Shown: piece by piece, positions 17,028 through 25,953 of the stretch
Position numbering within the stretch: position 1 is the stretch's first letter
Layout of the letters: each line of letters begins with the position of its first letter
Assembly (NCBI RefSeq): GCF_032163395.1
Contig: NZ_CP119968.1
Span: forward strand, 295,501-359,500
DNA length: 64,000 nt
Direction: 5' to 3'
From: Gloeocapsopsis dulcis
GTDB taxonomy: Bacteria; Cyanobacteriota; Cyanobacteriia; Cyanobacteriales; Chroococcidiopsidaceae
Made by a program: the position numbers and the translations under genes
The notes under the pieces: model-generated
The model's input: only the letters and a program-made list of their open reading frames with translations
Databases searched by the model: none
Told to the model about the DNA's origin: nothing

Positions 17028-17177
17028 ATGGCAATTTTACAGTTTGCTTCCAGAAAATTTAAGTTCTGCTAGATGCGTGTATTATTATGGGCTGTAGTAG
17101 GCTCTGGGACAAATGAAGATCTTCTTCAGATGCGATCGCTACCCTAGCTTGCCACATGACTAGTCGAGAAAGTAGCT

Positions 17178-18611
17178 ATGACCTTTTTTAATAAATTAAA
17201 TACAGCGATCGCACGGAATGATAGCTTGCTATTTTTAGGACTCGATCCTAATCCAGAAATGATGCCTCAGCACAAAACTGGAGAGATTATTGAAGACTTA
17301 GGGACATGGTTGCAATTTTTGATTGCTGAAACAGCTAATTTAGTCTGTGCCTATAAACCGACACTTGGTTTTTACGAAGCTTTAGGTAGCCGAGGATTAG
17401 AACTCCTTGAGAGGACTTTAGCAGCAATTCCAAACGATATTCCTATTATTTTAGATGCTAAGCATAGTGACTTAAATACAAGCACAACCTTTGCTCGTAC
17501 TATTTTTCAAGAATGGCAAGTTGATGCAGTGACAATTAATAGTTACGCAGGGCAAGATCATGCAGCCTCATTTTTAGTTCATCCTGATAAAGCAGTATTT
17601 GTCTTGTGCTGTACTTCTAATCCTGGAGCGATCGCCTTACAGCAATATCCTCAAACCGAATCACCTTTTTACTTACATTTAGCAAAAGAAGCAAAAACCT
17701 GGGGAACTCCAGAACAACTTGGTTTTGAAGTAGGAACAACAAGTCCTGAAGTGATAGGTCAAATTCGGGCGATCGCTCCTGAAAGATTGATTTTAGCACG
17801 GAGTATTTGGGCAGAAGAAGGTAATATTAATCAGCTTTTAACTGCTGGATTAAATGCAAATGGTAATGGTTTGCTAATTCCTATTTCTCAAGAAGTTTTA
17901 AGTCAAGATAATCCAGCAAAAGAGATTTATTCACTCCGTCAGAAAGTTAATCAAATTCGCACAGAAAATGTTAAAGAAGACTCTAACTGTTCTCTTTGGT
18001 TGCCAGATGTTTGCTTGCTCGAAAAACATCCTCACTTTGATTTAATTCTACAACTTTATGACATTGAATGTATTCTATTTGGTAATTTTGTTCAAGCTTC
18101 TGGAGCAACATTTTCATACTATATAGACTTGCGTAAAATTATTTCTAATCCACAACTTTTTCATCAAATTTTACTAGCATATGCAGATATCCTTAAAAAC
18201 TTAAACTTTGATCGAATTGCCGGAATTCCTTATGGTTCTCTACCTACAGCTACAGGTTTAGCTTTGCATCTCAATAGACCAATGATCTTTCCCCGTAAAG
18301 AAGTGAAAGCACATGGTACGCGACGTCTCATTGAGGGACTGTTTCATCCTGGCGAAACTGTTGTTGTGGTTGATGATATTTTAATTAGTGGCAAAAGCGC
18401 AATGGAAGGAGCCGCAAAACTTGAATCAGCAGGATTAAATGTAGAAGATATTGTTGTCTTTATCGATCACGAGCAAGGAGTTAAAGATCGATTGCATCAA
18501 AACGGATATCACGCACATTCAGTATTGACACTTTCAGAAATTACAGAAACCTTATACCAAGCTGGCAGAATTAATGACGAACAACTAAAAGCTTTTGAAG
18601 AAAGTTGTTAG
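17178..18611 (+). CDS. pyrF-pyrE: Orotidine-5'-phosphate decarboxylase / orotate phosphoribosyltransferase fusion
   Basis: A 477-residue bifunctional enzyme for the last two steps of UMP synthesis. The N-terminal half is a type-2 OMP decarboxylase: FLGLDPNP near residues 19-26 and the catalytic DAKHSDLN at 93-100 (D93, K95, D98). The C-terminal half is an orotate phosphoribosyltransferase with the PRPP loop VVVVDDILISGKS at 395-407 and IAGIPYGSLPTATG upstream of it. Domain order (decarboxylase first) is the reverse of animal UMP synthase. The fusion is known in cyanobacteria and some other bacteria. The ATG at 17178 fits the family start. Confidence 0.93.
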   Translation: MTFFNKLNTAIARNDSLLFLGLDPNPEMMPQHKTGEIIEDLGTWLQFLIAETANLVCAYKPTLGFYEALGSRGLELLERTLAAIPNDIPIILDAKHSDLNTSTTFARTIFQEWQVDAVTINSYAGQDHAASFLVHPDKAVFVLCCTSNPGAIALQQYPQTESPFYLHLAKEAKTWGTPEQLGFEVGTTSPEVIGQIRAIAPERLILARSIWAEEGNINQLLTAGLNANGNGLLIPISQEVLSQDNPAKEIYSLRQKVNQIRTENVKEDSNCSLWLPDVCLLEKHPHFDLILQLYDIECILFGNFVQASGATFSYYIDLRKIISNPQLFHQILLAYADILKNLNFDRIAGIPYGSLPTATGLALHLNRPMIFPRKEVKAHGTRRLIEGLFHPGETVVVVDDILISGKSAMEGAAKLESAGLNVEDIVVFIDHEQGVKDRLHQNGYHAHSVLTLSEITETLYQAGRINDEQLKAFEESC

Positions 18612-18683
18612 TAACCAAATTTATTATTAGAACGTGCTTTAACTATTTTAATGCAAACAGCTAAGTGAAGTCAATTATTTAGC

Positions 18684-21155
18684 TTAAGGGTTTATCCTAG
18701 CTGAAACTAATGTTCTAACACCCTGTGCCGACTTTAGACTTAAAGCTGTTTGAGCGATCGCCTCAGCTTCAGCTACATTTAACTCAGTAATTACGTGTTT
18801 GAGCATCGGTATTGCTTGAGGATTGAGACTCAGTTCGTCTATTCCTAATCCTATTAAAATTGGTGTTGCAACAGGATCGGCTGCTAATTCTCCACACAAA
18901 CCCACCCAAATTCCAGCTTGATGCGCGGCTTGTACAGTTTGATGAATTGTGCGTAATACCGAGGGATGTAAAGCATCCGCAAGCGTTGCAACTTGAGAAT
19001 TAGTACGATCTGCTGCCATGACATACTGAGTTAAATCATTCGTACCAATACTGAAAAAATCTACTTCGGTTGCTAACTGATCGGCGATCGCAACTGCCGA
19101 CGGAATCTCCACCATAATTCCTACTTGCATTGTCGCATCAAAAGGAATATTTGCTTGTCGCAATTCTGTTTGAACTTCCATAAAAATTGCCTTTGCAGCT
19201 TGTACTTCTTGCACAGTAGCAATCATGGGAAACATCATTTTAATTTGATGTCCGTGACTGGCTCGAAGAATTGCACGTAACTGCGTTTTAAAAATCTCTT
19301 GATTTTCTAAACAAAAACGAATACCGCGTTTGCCCAAAAAAGGGTTAGATTCGGGCTGTAATTTTACATAAGGTAGTGGTTTATCACCGCCAATATCCAA
19401 AGTGCGAATCATGAAAGGACGGCACTCTAAAACTTGGGCGATCGCTTGATAAACTTTCAATTGCTCCTCTTCAGTAGGCGCAGATGTGCGATTGAGATAA
19501 AGAAACTCGGTGCGGAGTAATCCGACACCTTCAGCACCATTTTTTATTGCTGTTTCAACATCTGCAACACTACCAATATTAGCCATAATACTCATGCACT
19601 TTCCATCGCGAGTCATTGCGGGTTGATGTGCAATAACTTGCGCTTGTTGTTGAGCCTGCAATATCACATGACGCTTAGCTTGTAGCGTTGTTACGGTGTT
19701 TGTATCTGGATCTAACCAAACTTTACCACTTGTACCATCAATTGCGAGAAGTGTACCATTTGTCAGATTTAAAATTGCGGCTGGAACACCAACGACTGCT
19801 GGTATACCAAGCGTACGTGCCAGAATTGCCGTGTGTGAAGTTGCACTACCCCGCGTTGTACAGATACCCAATACTTTTGTTGTGTCTAGTTGCGCGGTGT
19901 CTGAAGGAGTTAAATCAGTTGCAACTAAAATGCTAGGTTGCGTCAGTTCGATTGTTGATGTTGTCATTCCACTCAGCGATCGCAATACTCTTTGTCCAAC
20001 ATCAGTTATGTCATTAGCACGTTCTTGCACATAGGCATCTTCCAAGGTGTAAAAGTTATTTGCTAACTCATCAATCGTACTTTTCCAAGCAAATTCTGCA
20101 TTTTGGTGATGGTTAAAAATTCGTTGGTGTACGGGTTCGAGTAATGCGGGATCTTGTAAAACAAGTAAATGTGCGCTAAAAATCTCCGCCTCACTGCCAA
20201 GTTGTGTCGTTTGCAATGATTGAAGATCTTGCGTTGCAGTTTGAATCGCCCTTTGTAACCGCTGCCATTCAATTGCTGTATCTTCAACAATGTATTCTTC
20301 TACTCGTACAGTTATGGGACGATATTGAAATACAGGGGCGATCGCGACTCCCGAAGAAGCAGGAATTCCAATTAGTTCTCCTGCTAAAGAATTCTCACCC
20401 GTATCAATTTCTGTAGGGACTATAGCGCTGTCATCTTCACCAAAATTATTTGCAACTAATCCCTGCAATTCAGCTAAAGCCGCTTCTGCATCAATGCCAG
20501 TTGCAGCAATGACAATTTCATGTCCCTGACGCACTCCTAATGTGGTAACTTGATTGATACTATCAGCCCTGACAAAGTTTGTATTTCTTGTGATATTTCT
20601 GACTTGAATCTGCGCTTGAAACTTGGCTGCTGTTGTCACAAACCTGGCTGCGGGACGTGCGTGTAATCCTAGTCTATTAGAGACTGTAAGTTGAATTTGG
20701 GCTGTAGGGGAGGTATCTTGTGATTGTTGGTTGTTAGTAACGACAGCGATTCCTAGTTGTGTTGCTTTGGCTGTTAAGGCTTCACGGGCTTCTGCAATCA
20801 CTTGTGTGATGGAATTTCCTGATGCAGCTGAAATTGTTGCGGCGATCGCACCTTCTACAAATGGTGCTTCACATAAATGAACTTTTGCGCGCTGTTCCTC
20901 AGATAAAAACTCTAGCGCCATCTCCGCACTTAACAAAGCACTTCCCAAATCCATCAAAACAACGACGCCATCTGCGCTGTAAACTGACTCAATTGCCTGA
21001 TAAACTTGCATGGCATCTGTACCGAGTGGATGATCTGGATCGTCAATACCTGCGGCGACAGTTAAGGAAACGTCATCACCAACCATCTGTACTGCAAGTT
21101 CCTGTACACCTACTGCTAGCTGTTTACTGTGAGAGACAAGAACAATTCCTACCAC
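18684..21155 (-). CDS. dhaM: PTS-dependent dihydroxyacetone kinase phosphoryl donor: DhaM-HPr-enzyme I fusion
   Basis: An 823-residue protein with three phosphotransfer modules in order: an EIIA-mannose-like DhaM domain (residues 1-135; H9 in LVSHSKQLA is the likely phospho-site), an HPr domain (about 150-240; H165 in RLGLHARPAA) and an enzyme I domain (about 255-823; H441 in RGSATSHTAIL, with the later GLCGELAADP Cys motif). It would take phosphate from PEP and pass it to DhaL-bound ADP. The start codon is a GTG at 21155 with AAGGTG upstream. Its partners DhaK and DhaL lie on the same strand about 6 kb downstream in window numbering, at 27.5-29.2 kb. Whether enzyme I also serves other PTS proteins is unknown. 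Confidence 0.93.
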   Translation of the reverse strand: MVGIVLVSHSKQLAVGVQELAVQMVGDDVSLTVAAGIDDPDHPLGTDAMQVYQAIESVYSADGVVVLMDLGSALLSAEMALEFLSEEQRAKVHLCEAPFVEGAIAATISAASGNSITQVIAEAREALTAKATQLGIAVVTNNQQSQDTSPTAQIQLTVSNRLGLHARPAARFVTTAAKFQAQIQVRNITRNTNFVRADSINQVTTLGVRQGHEIVIAATGIDAEAALAELQGLVANNFGEDDSAIVPTEIDTGENSLAGELIGIPASSGVAIAPVFQYRPITVRVEEYIVEDTAIEWQRLQRAIQTATQDLQSLQTTQLGSEAEIFSAHLLVLQDPALLEPVHQRIFNHHQNAEFAWKSTIDELANNFYTLEDAYVQERANDITDVGQRVLRSLSGMTTSTIELTQPSILVATDLTPSDTAQLDTTKVLGICTTRGSATSHTAILARTLGIPAVVGVPAAILNLTNGTLLAIDGTSGKVWLDPDTNTVTTLQAKRHVILQAQQQAQVIAHQPAMTRDGKCMSIMANIGSVADVETAIKNGAEGVGLLRTEFLYLNRTSAPTEEEQLKVYQAIAQVLECRPFMIRTLDIGGDKPLPYVKLQPESNPFLGKRGIRFCLENQEIFKTQLRAILRASHGHQIKMMFPMIATVQEVQAAKAIFMEVQTELRQANIPFDATMQVGIMVEIPSAVAIADQLATEVDFFSIGTNDLTQYVMAADRTNSQVATLADALHPSVLRTIHQTVQAAHQAGIWVGLCGELAADPVATPILIGLGIDELSLNPQAIPMLKHVITELNVAEAEAIAQTALSLKSAQGVRTLVSARINP

Positions 21156-21228
21156 TGCAACACCTTGATGAGAAGCTTTTACTTACACAATTAGTAGTAT
21201 GTTTCCAACACGATAAATATGAGTATAA

Positions 21229-21801
21229 ATGAAGATTTTTTTAGAAACAGAAAGATTGATTCTGCGACAATTTACCGAAGACGATGTAGCTAATTTGTTT
21301 GAACTCAATAACGATCCTGAAGTTACTCACTTTACCCCCGATGTTGGTCAAACATTCGATTACACAACGATCCAAACAAAAATACTACCGCAATATTTTG
21401 CCTACTATAAACAATACAATGGTTACGGTTGCTGGGCTGCTGTTGAAAAGTCAAGCCAAGCATTCATTGGTTGGTTCTACTTGCGTCCAGCAATTCACGC
21501 AGCTTACTTCAGTTCTGCATTCGCCGATCGCGATGACATTGAACTAGGATATCGATTGCGCCAAGCAGCTTGGGGAAAAGGTTATGCTACAGAAGGAGCT
21601 AAAGCACTGATTTGGAAAGGCTTTTGTGAGTTAGGAATGCGGCGTGTTTTTACTGTTGCTTTGGCTGTGAATGCGGCTTCGATTCGAGTTATGGAAAAAA
21701 TAGGACTAAAACGAAAAAAAAGATTTTTGGATGAATCAGGTAACGATTTAGTCATCCACGCGCTTAACAAAGATGAGTTTGAATCCTTAAGCTTAATCTA
21801 A
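21229..21801 (+). CDS. GNAT family N-acetyltransferase (RimJ/RimL-like)
   Basis: A 190-residue acetyltransferase: the start LETERLILRQFTEDD is the typical RimJ/RimL beta-1 region, and the acetyl-CoA binding segment RQAAWGKGYATEGAKALI lies at about 105-122, with RVMEKIGLKR near the end. Its target (ribosomal protein N-terminus, small amine, etc.) is not visible. It diverges from the dhaM gene. Confidence 0.9.
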   Translation: MKIFLETERLILRQFTEDDVANLFELNNDPEVTHFTPDVGQTFDYTTIQTKILPQYFAYYKQYNGYGCWAAVEKSSQAFIGWFYLRPAIHAAYFSSAFADRDDIELGYRLRQAAWGKGYATEGAKALIWKGFCELGMRRVFTVALAVNAASIRVMEKIGLKRKKRFLDESGNDLVIHALNKDEFESLSLI

Positions 21802-21869
21802 ACTTGCCACGCAAGCCGTGCGATCGCGATACCATCCAAATGTAGTTAGCTTTACATCGAGTGGAGATT

Positions 21870-22232
21870 ATGGAGCCAGACTCACTACCAACGGAGATTA
21901 TTTTGACGCACCCACGTCAATCTTTGGGGAACGTTAAATTAGATTGGACACCTCAGCCAGGAAACTATCTTGACCTTGAAGGTAAAACTTATGCTGTATT
22001 GGAGCGCCGCCACCGCTATCATTTGAGATCAGGGCGCTATCGACTACATAAAGTGGCAATATACGTGCAGTCAGCGCCACGTCCGAGTGAAAAAAGCCTT
22101 GTGGCGGGACGTTGGGTAATTGGAGATGCTAGCTGTCGTTACAATGCGCATTCAGAATTGATTCGCTGTGCAGTTAATCCCGAAGGACCATGCGATCGCT
22201 GTCGTTTTTATGAACTGCACCCTGAAGCTTAA
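21870..22232 (+). CDS. Conserved cyanobacterial protein, DUF6464-like
   Basis: A GTG at 21861 opens the frame, but the ATG at 21870 (120 aa) is preferred; GTGGAGATT precedes it. The protein is basic and rich in beta strands, with short cysteine pairs near the C-terminus (SCRYNAHSELIRCAVNPEGPC, CDRCRFYEL) that could bind zinc or form disulfides. It resembles the small proteins of the cyanobacterial DUF6464 group, but I am matching from memory. It ends 8 bp before the fmt stop codon on the opposite strand. Confidence 0.72.
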   Translation: MEPDSLPTEIILTHPRQSLGNVKLDWTPQPGNYLDLEGKTYAVLERRHRYHLRSGRYRLHKVAIYVQSAPRPSEKSLVAGRWVIGDASCRYNAHSELIRCAVNPEGPCDRCRFYELHPEA

Positions 22233-22240
22233 GAAATTGA

Positions 22241-23242
22241 TTATATCGCTGTAGTTTGTAACTTTTCTCCTACCGTTAAACGACTACCATTAGCAAAATC
22301 CCATCCTGATTGCGGACGCTTACCTGCGAGTTGTACCTGTTGTATTAATAATAATCCCTCGCCTGTTTGCACAATCGGTCCCATTCCCTTGGCTATGCTG
22401 ACAACTTCACCTGGAACTGCCATTGACAAAGAAGACAAAGTATGGTCTTCTAAAAAATTAAATTCTGGCAATAACGACCAATAAGCAGCGCCAAGGGAAA
22501 CTGTGGCAATAACTTTTAAAGACTCTTCCCGAAAGCTGGTGACGCAGTTAGGGAAAAAGCCTCGTACTTGGTTATGTAATGCGATCGCTGGTTTTGACCA
22601 ATCTAAAATATAATCTTGTTTTTTAATTAACGGTGCATAAGTCGCTTGCGCATCATCTTGCGGAATTGGTTGAATTTCTTGACGTTCCCACTTTAACAGC
22701 GTTTCTATGAGCAAATCTGCCCCTATTTCTGCCAGTCGTTGCGCTACATCTTGAGCATTATCAAGGAGATTAATCGGCGTGTAGGCTTTGAGCAGCATTG
22801 CGCCTGTATCCATACCAGCATCCATGAGCATCGTTGTAATTCCAGTTTCAGCTTCGCCGTGATATAGACACCACTGAATCGGTGCTGCACCCCGATACTT
22901 TGGTAAAATTGAGCCATGTACGTTAATACAACCCAAACGGGGCATATCTAAAATTTCTTGGGAAAGAATTTGCCCATAAGCAACAACAACAAAAATATCT
23001 GCCTGAGATTGTCGCAATTGCTGTAAAGCTTCTATGTCCTTTTTAACTCGTTGCGGTTGCCATACAGGGATATCATGCTGCAAAGCTACAGTTTTGATTG
23101 GCGAAGGATTTAACTGATTCCCACGCCCGCGACGTTTGTCGGGTTGGGTAACAACTGCAGCAACTTCTATCGCTGGATGTTGCAGCAGTTTTTTTAAAGT
23201 GGGTACTGCGAAATCAGGAGTCCCAAAAAATACAACTTTCAT
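22241..23242 (-). CDS. fmt: Methionyl-tRNA formyltransferase
   Basis: A 333-residue protein that formylates Met-tRNAfMet with 10-formyl-tetrahydrofolate. It starts [20 protein letters not shown] and contains the formyltransferase signature ([14 protein letters not shown], about 108-121, with the catalytic Asn/His/Asp set around INVHGS and DAGMDTGAM). The C-terminal beta domain (ending with the [16 protein letters not shown] region) is intact. Length is normal (about 310-335). Confidence 0.95.
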   Translation of the reverse strand: MKVVFFGTPDFAVPTLKKLLQHPAIEVAAVVTQPDKRRGRGNQLNPSPIKTVALQHDIPVWQPQRVKKDIEALQQLRQSQADIFVVVAYGQILSQEILDMPRLGCINVHGSILPKYRGAAPIQWCLYHGEAETGITTMLMDAGMDTGAMLLKAYTPINLLDNAQDVAQRLAEIGADLLIETLLKWERQEIQPIPQDDAQATYAPLIKKQDYILDWSKPAIALHNQVRGFFPNCVTSFREESLKVIATVSLGAAYWSLLPEFNFLEDHTLSSLSMAVPGEVVSIAKGMGPIVQTGEGLLLIQQVQLAGKRPQSGWDFANGSRLTVGEKLQTTAI

Positions 23243-23443
23243 TAAAAGCGACGGTTGTCACAGGCAGGATGCTTGTGTCACTTTATCTGAATTTCAATAT
23301 TTCCAACTCAAGCTGTAGAAAAATTTAATGAAAACAGTCTTCTCAGTTGACTACTTCTCTTGTTATACCTGAAATAGCACGCTGACAAATTGCCTACCTT
23401 AGGCGCTTCTCACCTCACCACCGCCCTACCCAAAACTCTATAA

Positions 23444-24319
23444 ATGCTACAACGCTTTTTCCCAGGATGGTTTCGCCCACAGCCATGCCTCAAATTGCTC
23501 ATGGCTATGTTAGTAATGCCGTCAACTGCAGTCACATTAACTCAGTCTGCTTCGGCTCAATCTATTGAAGCGATCGCATCTCGGTCGCTAAAATCTATTC
23601 CTTTAGAAAAGCAGGCTGCCGATCAGCAGCCTTCGGTACCAATTGATCCTTTAGATAGCCCTTATCCAGTTCCTTGGAATTGGGTAATGAAAACTTACGA
23701 AGGCGTCAGCGCCCGCGAAGGTTCGGGAGTGCGCTATTACCGCAGTCATTCACTGTTGTCTCCTGATGGCGAGTATGCTGCTTACAGTCGCATTCAAATG
23801 CAAGTGCAACCAGAACTGTATCGCAGCCAAGTCAGCAGTGTGATGTTTTTAGAGAACTTGCGCACTGGACAGTTACAGGAAGTCAAAGCCTCGTCTCCGT
23901 TGGCGCTTCATTTAATGACGCAGGGAAAAGCCGCGACACCAGGAATTATTTCAATTTTGGCTCCCATAGGTTGGTCAAAGGCAAGCGATCGCCTACTCGC
24001 ACGTCAATTTGAAGGTTTCTTTAGTACTTCTGATGTTTCCGACTATGCTGTCATTTGGCATCGATCTCAAAACCGCACAACAACCCTTGCTCCGGCACAA
24101 GTCTACAACAACCATGCCATGTCAATTTTACTAGGCTGGAGTCAAACTAATCCCAATCAAGTTGTCTTTCGTGTTGGTGATTTAGGTGATGAGCAATGGC
24201 AAATGTGGACAGTAGCAGAAAATGGGCAGACAACACTAGCAACGAGTGTCGAGCAACCTGTTGTTTTTGGTCTACGACAGATGCAACTTTGGGCTGGAGA
24301 ACAAATTGCTTCACGTTAA
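23444..24319 (+). CDS. Secreted hypothetical protein, cyanobacterial
   Basis: A 291-residue protein with a long signal peptide (residues 1-40; basic start, hydrophobic core around LLMAMLVMPSTAVTL, cleavage near ASAQ). The mature part has a mixed alpha/beta composition with short motifs such as DSPYPVPWNWVM and LLSPDGEYAAYSRI that recall beta-propeller or WD-like strands, but no catalytic signature is visible. Conserved in cyanobacteria as far as I can recall; function unknown. Confidence 0.7.
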   Translation: MLQRFFPGWFRPQPCLKLLMAMLVMPSTAVTLTQSASAQSIEAIASRSLKSIPLEKQAADQQPSVPIDPLDSPYPVPWNWVMKTYEGVSAREGSGVRYYRSHSLLSPDGEYAAYSRIQMQVQPELYRSQVSSVMFLENLRTGQLQEVKASSPLALHLMTQGKAATPGIISILAPIGWSKASDRLLARQFEGFFSTSDVSDYAVIWHRSQNRTTTLAPAQVYNNHAMSILLGWSQTNPNQVVFRVGDLGDEQWQMWTVAENGQTTLATSVEQPVVFGLRQMQLWAGEQIASR

Positions 24320-24354
24320 TGCTACTAGCACTTAGCACTGTAAGTAAGCAACTG

Positions 24355-24398
24355 TCTTCAACTCAAAACTCAACACTCAGCATTCAAAACTCCTTTAA
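24355..24398. repeat. Short CAAAACTCA-type repeat
   Basis: A run of overlapping ACTCAAAACTCA-like units between the convergent ends of the secreted protein and the DUF937 gene. A similar run (AACTCAAAACTCAGAA) lies at 29270-29305 upstream of dhaK's neighbour. These are common low-complexity intergenic repeats. Confidence 0.55.
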
Positions 24399-24940
24399 AA
24401 ACGCGATTGACCAAGATGACGTCCAGCAAGCTGCATGACATCAGCAATGTCCACTTCACCGTCGCCGTTTGCATCCAAAAAAGCATCTAATACATTATTT
24501 CGACTCGTTTGAGGATTGCTTGGGGCGTTTTGTGCGCGGCTGCCACTTTGTAACAAGTTCAGCACAATTGGCACTAAGATAGGTAACATCTGTACAATCA
24601 TGTTTGGATTTAAACCTGTCCGTTGCGCGGCAAGTTGTGCTAGCTGTTGAACTTGGTTCTGAGAAAACAGCCCAGAAACTGATTGCGGACTTGGTGATGC
24701 GCCACTGTATTGATTTACATATGCTTGTGTTTGGTCATAACCCTCTCTAGAACGCTTTTGCTGTAGCCCTGAGCGCACATAACCACCTACCACAGACATG
24801 AGCGTTTGCATTGTAGAAGGGTTAGTGTTGTAGCTACTGCTGAGCTGTTGTACCGTGTTTAGAATGTTAGCTAGCTGTCCAGAACTTGCCTGTTGTGAAG
24901 GATTATTGATTGCACCAAGAATTTGGTCAAAAAGTCTCAT
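24395..24940 (-). CDS. DUF937-like protein with C-terminal EF-hand-type loop
   Basis: A 181-residue protein, rich in Gln, Ser and Asn in the first 90 residues, with a hydrophobic helix (MIVQMLPILVPIVLNLLQSG, about 113-132) and a C-terminal Ca2+-binding-like loop DANGDGEVDIADV (about 157-169). The overall order matches DUF937 proteins (hydrophobic middle, acidic EF-hand-like end), which are common in cyanobacteria. Role unknown; Ca2+ binding is an inference from the loop. Confidence 0.75.
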   Translation of the reverse strand: MRLFDQILGAINNPSQQASSGQLANILNTVQQLSSSYNTNPSTMQTLMSVVGGYVRSGLQQKRSREGYDQTQAYVNQYSGASPSPQSVSGLFSQNQVQQLAQLAAQRTGLNPNMIVQMLPILVPIVLNLLQSGSRAQNAPSNPQTSRNNVLDAFLDANGDGEVDIADVMQLAGRHLGQSRF

Positions 24941-25072
24941 AGGTTTTCTTGAGTTATGGGCAACATCAATTTTCCCTACTTCATCAAGTTGATGACCTCT
25001 AGCTAACAGTAGAAATTGACGAAATGAGAGTCGGAAGTTGGAGGACGCGATCGCGCAAACTCTAGCTAATTG

Positions 25073-25297
25073 CTAACAGCTAATCGCTTGTGTTGACGAC
25101 TCTGCTTCGATAAGAGACTTAGATTTTAACCGAATTAAACGGTCAATACAGGCTTGACCATAAGCGATCGCTTCATCAATGTTTTGAAAGCAAAAGGGTT
25201 CGCTGTAATGATTTCCTTCGGGATCGGTGTAGTCTATAACAATACCATTCAGCTCTTGTTTTGCAAGGAGAATCCATTGTTTGTAATAATTTTTCAT
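25073..25297 (-). CDS. Small conserved hypothetical protein behind a riboswitch
   Basis: A 74-residue soluble protein with no signal peptide: N-terminus MKNYYKQWILLAK, a middle part PEGNHYSEPFCFQNIDEAIAY and a helical C-terminal part with basic residues. The codons at the end (the ISC C-terminus) overlap a dispersed GCTAAT-type microrepeat. A probable c-di-AMP aptamer lies about 107 nt upstream on the same strand. I do not know a function; the riboswitch suggests a link to c-di-AMP, that is to potassium, osmotic or cell-wall control (inference). Confidence 0.72.
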   Translation of the reverse strand: MKNYYKQWILLAKQELNGIVIDYTDPEGNHYSEPFCFQNIDEAIAYGQACIDRLIRLKSKSLIEAESSTQAISC

Positions 25298-25403
25298 GCC
25301 TTACCTCTGTTTACTTGTAGCGGTGGACGAGGTGGGTCGAAATTTCGCAAATACACACAACTATGTTGTTAGTGATATTTACTGGGAGAACCTAGGAATT
25401 ATA

Positions 25404-25538
25404 GCTTGCTTGAAGCCGCTGCCAAAGGTACTCCTTCCATTGCCTACGAAGTTAGCTGACGGGCTAAGACTGGAAGGTGTCTTTCTCATAGAGTGAGATT
25501 CGCCCCAAATATTGGTTCCTCCGTTCTTCAACGCAAGC
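25404..25538 (-). promoter_or_regulatory. Probable ydaO/yuaA-type c-di-AMP riboswitch
   Basis: On the minus strand this 135-nt leader has the conserved ydaO pieces in the right order: ACGGAGGAACC (25524-25514), GGGGCGAATCTC (25506-25495), CCGTCAGCTAACTTCGTAGG (about 25462-25443) and GGAAGGAG (25438-25431). The outer helix closes it: GCTTGCGTTGAAG (25538-25526) pairs with CTTCAAGCAAGC (25415-25404), with one bulged base. This matches the ydaO-yuaA class that binds c-di-AMP, which usually turns genes off when c-di-AMP is high. The match is by eye. Confidence 0.85.
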
Positions 25539-25953
25539 GGTAGAAGATTAGGCTGCCCACTCAGTAACTGATAAGTAGCACTTGCACATTTGACTCCCAA
25601 GTTAATAACTCATCAGTTATGGGTAATATAGCGAAATGTCTTTTACTGCGCAATCCTCCTTGTATAGATATCAACAGTAAAGTCGGTTGAAACCCAAAGC
25701 AGTAGACTTGTAGTTGTACCTATATAAGCGTTTTGTGCAATATTAAGTTTTACTAACGCCTGAAACTACAGCGATCGCTATGTGTAGTGTTTCTATTCGA
25801 GTTGTGAATATCTATTTATAGTTGCTAATTATTCTGAGCTATTAACCAACAGGTTGTTTATGCATAAACTTAGCTGTATTCCTGCTGGCGCATTCAAGAT
25901 AGCAGCAAGCAGATTAAGATCAAAAGCAGCTCTTGCGTTGTCATTCCTCTGAA
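25539..25953. other. Intergenic region upstream of GTPase gene and riboswitch
   Basis: The left half must contain the promoter for the riboswitch transcript (minus strand). The right half precedes the plus-strand GTPase. A HIP1 site is present near 25772. I see no other gene or RNA in it. Confidence 0.5.

Noticed and set aside
25296-25600. Short frames on both strands across the riboswitch
   Set aside because: The region is explained by conserved riboswitch motifs; the frames translate aptamer sequence.
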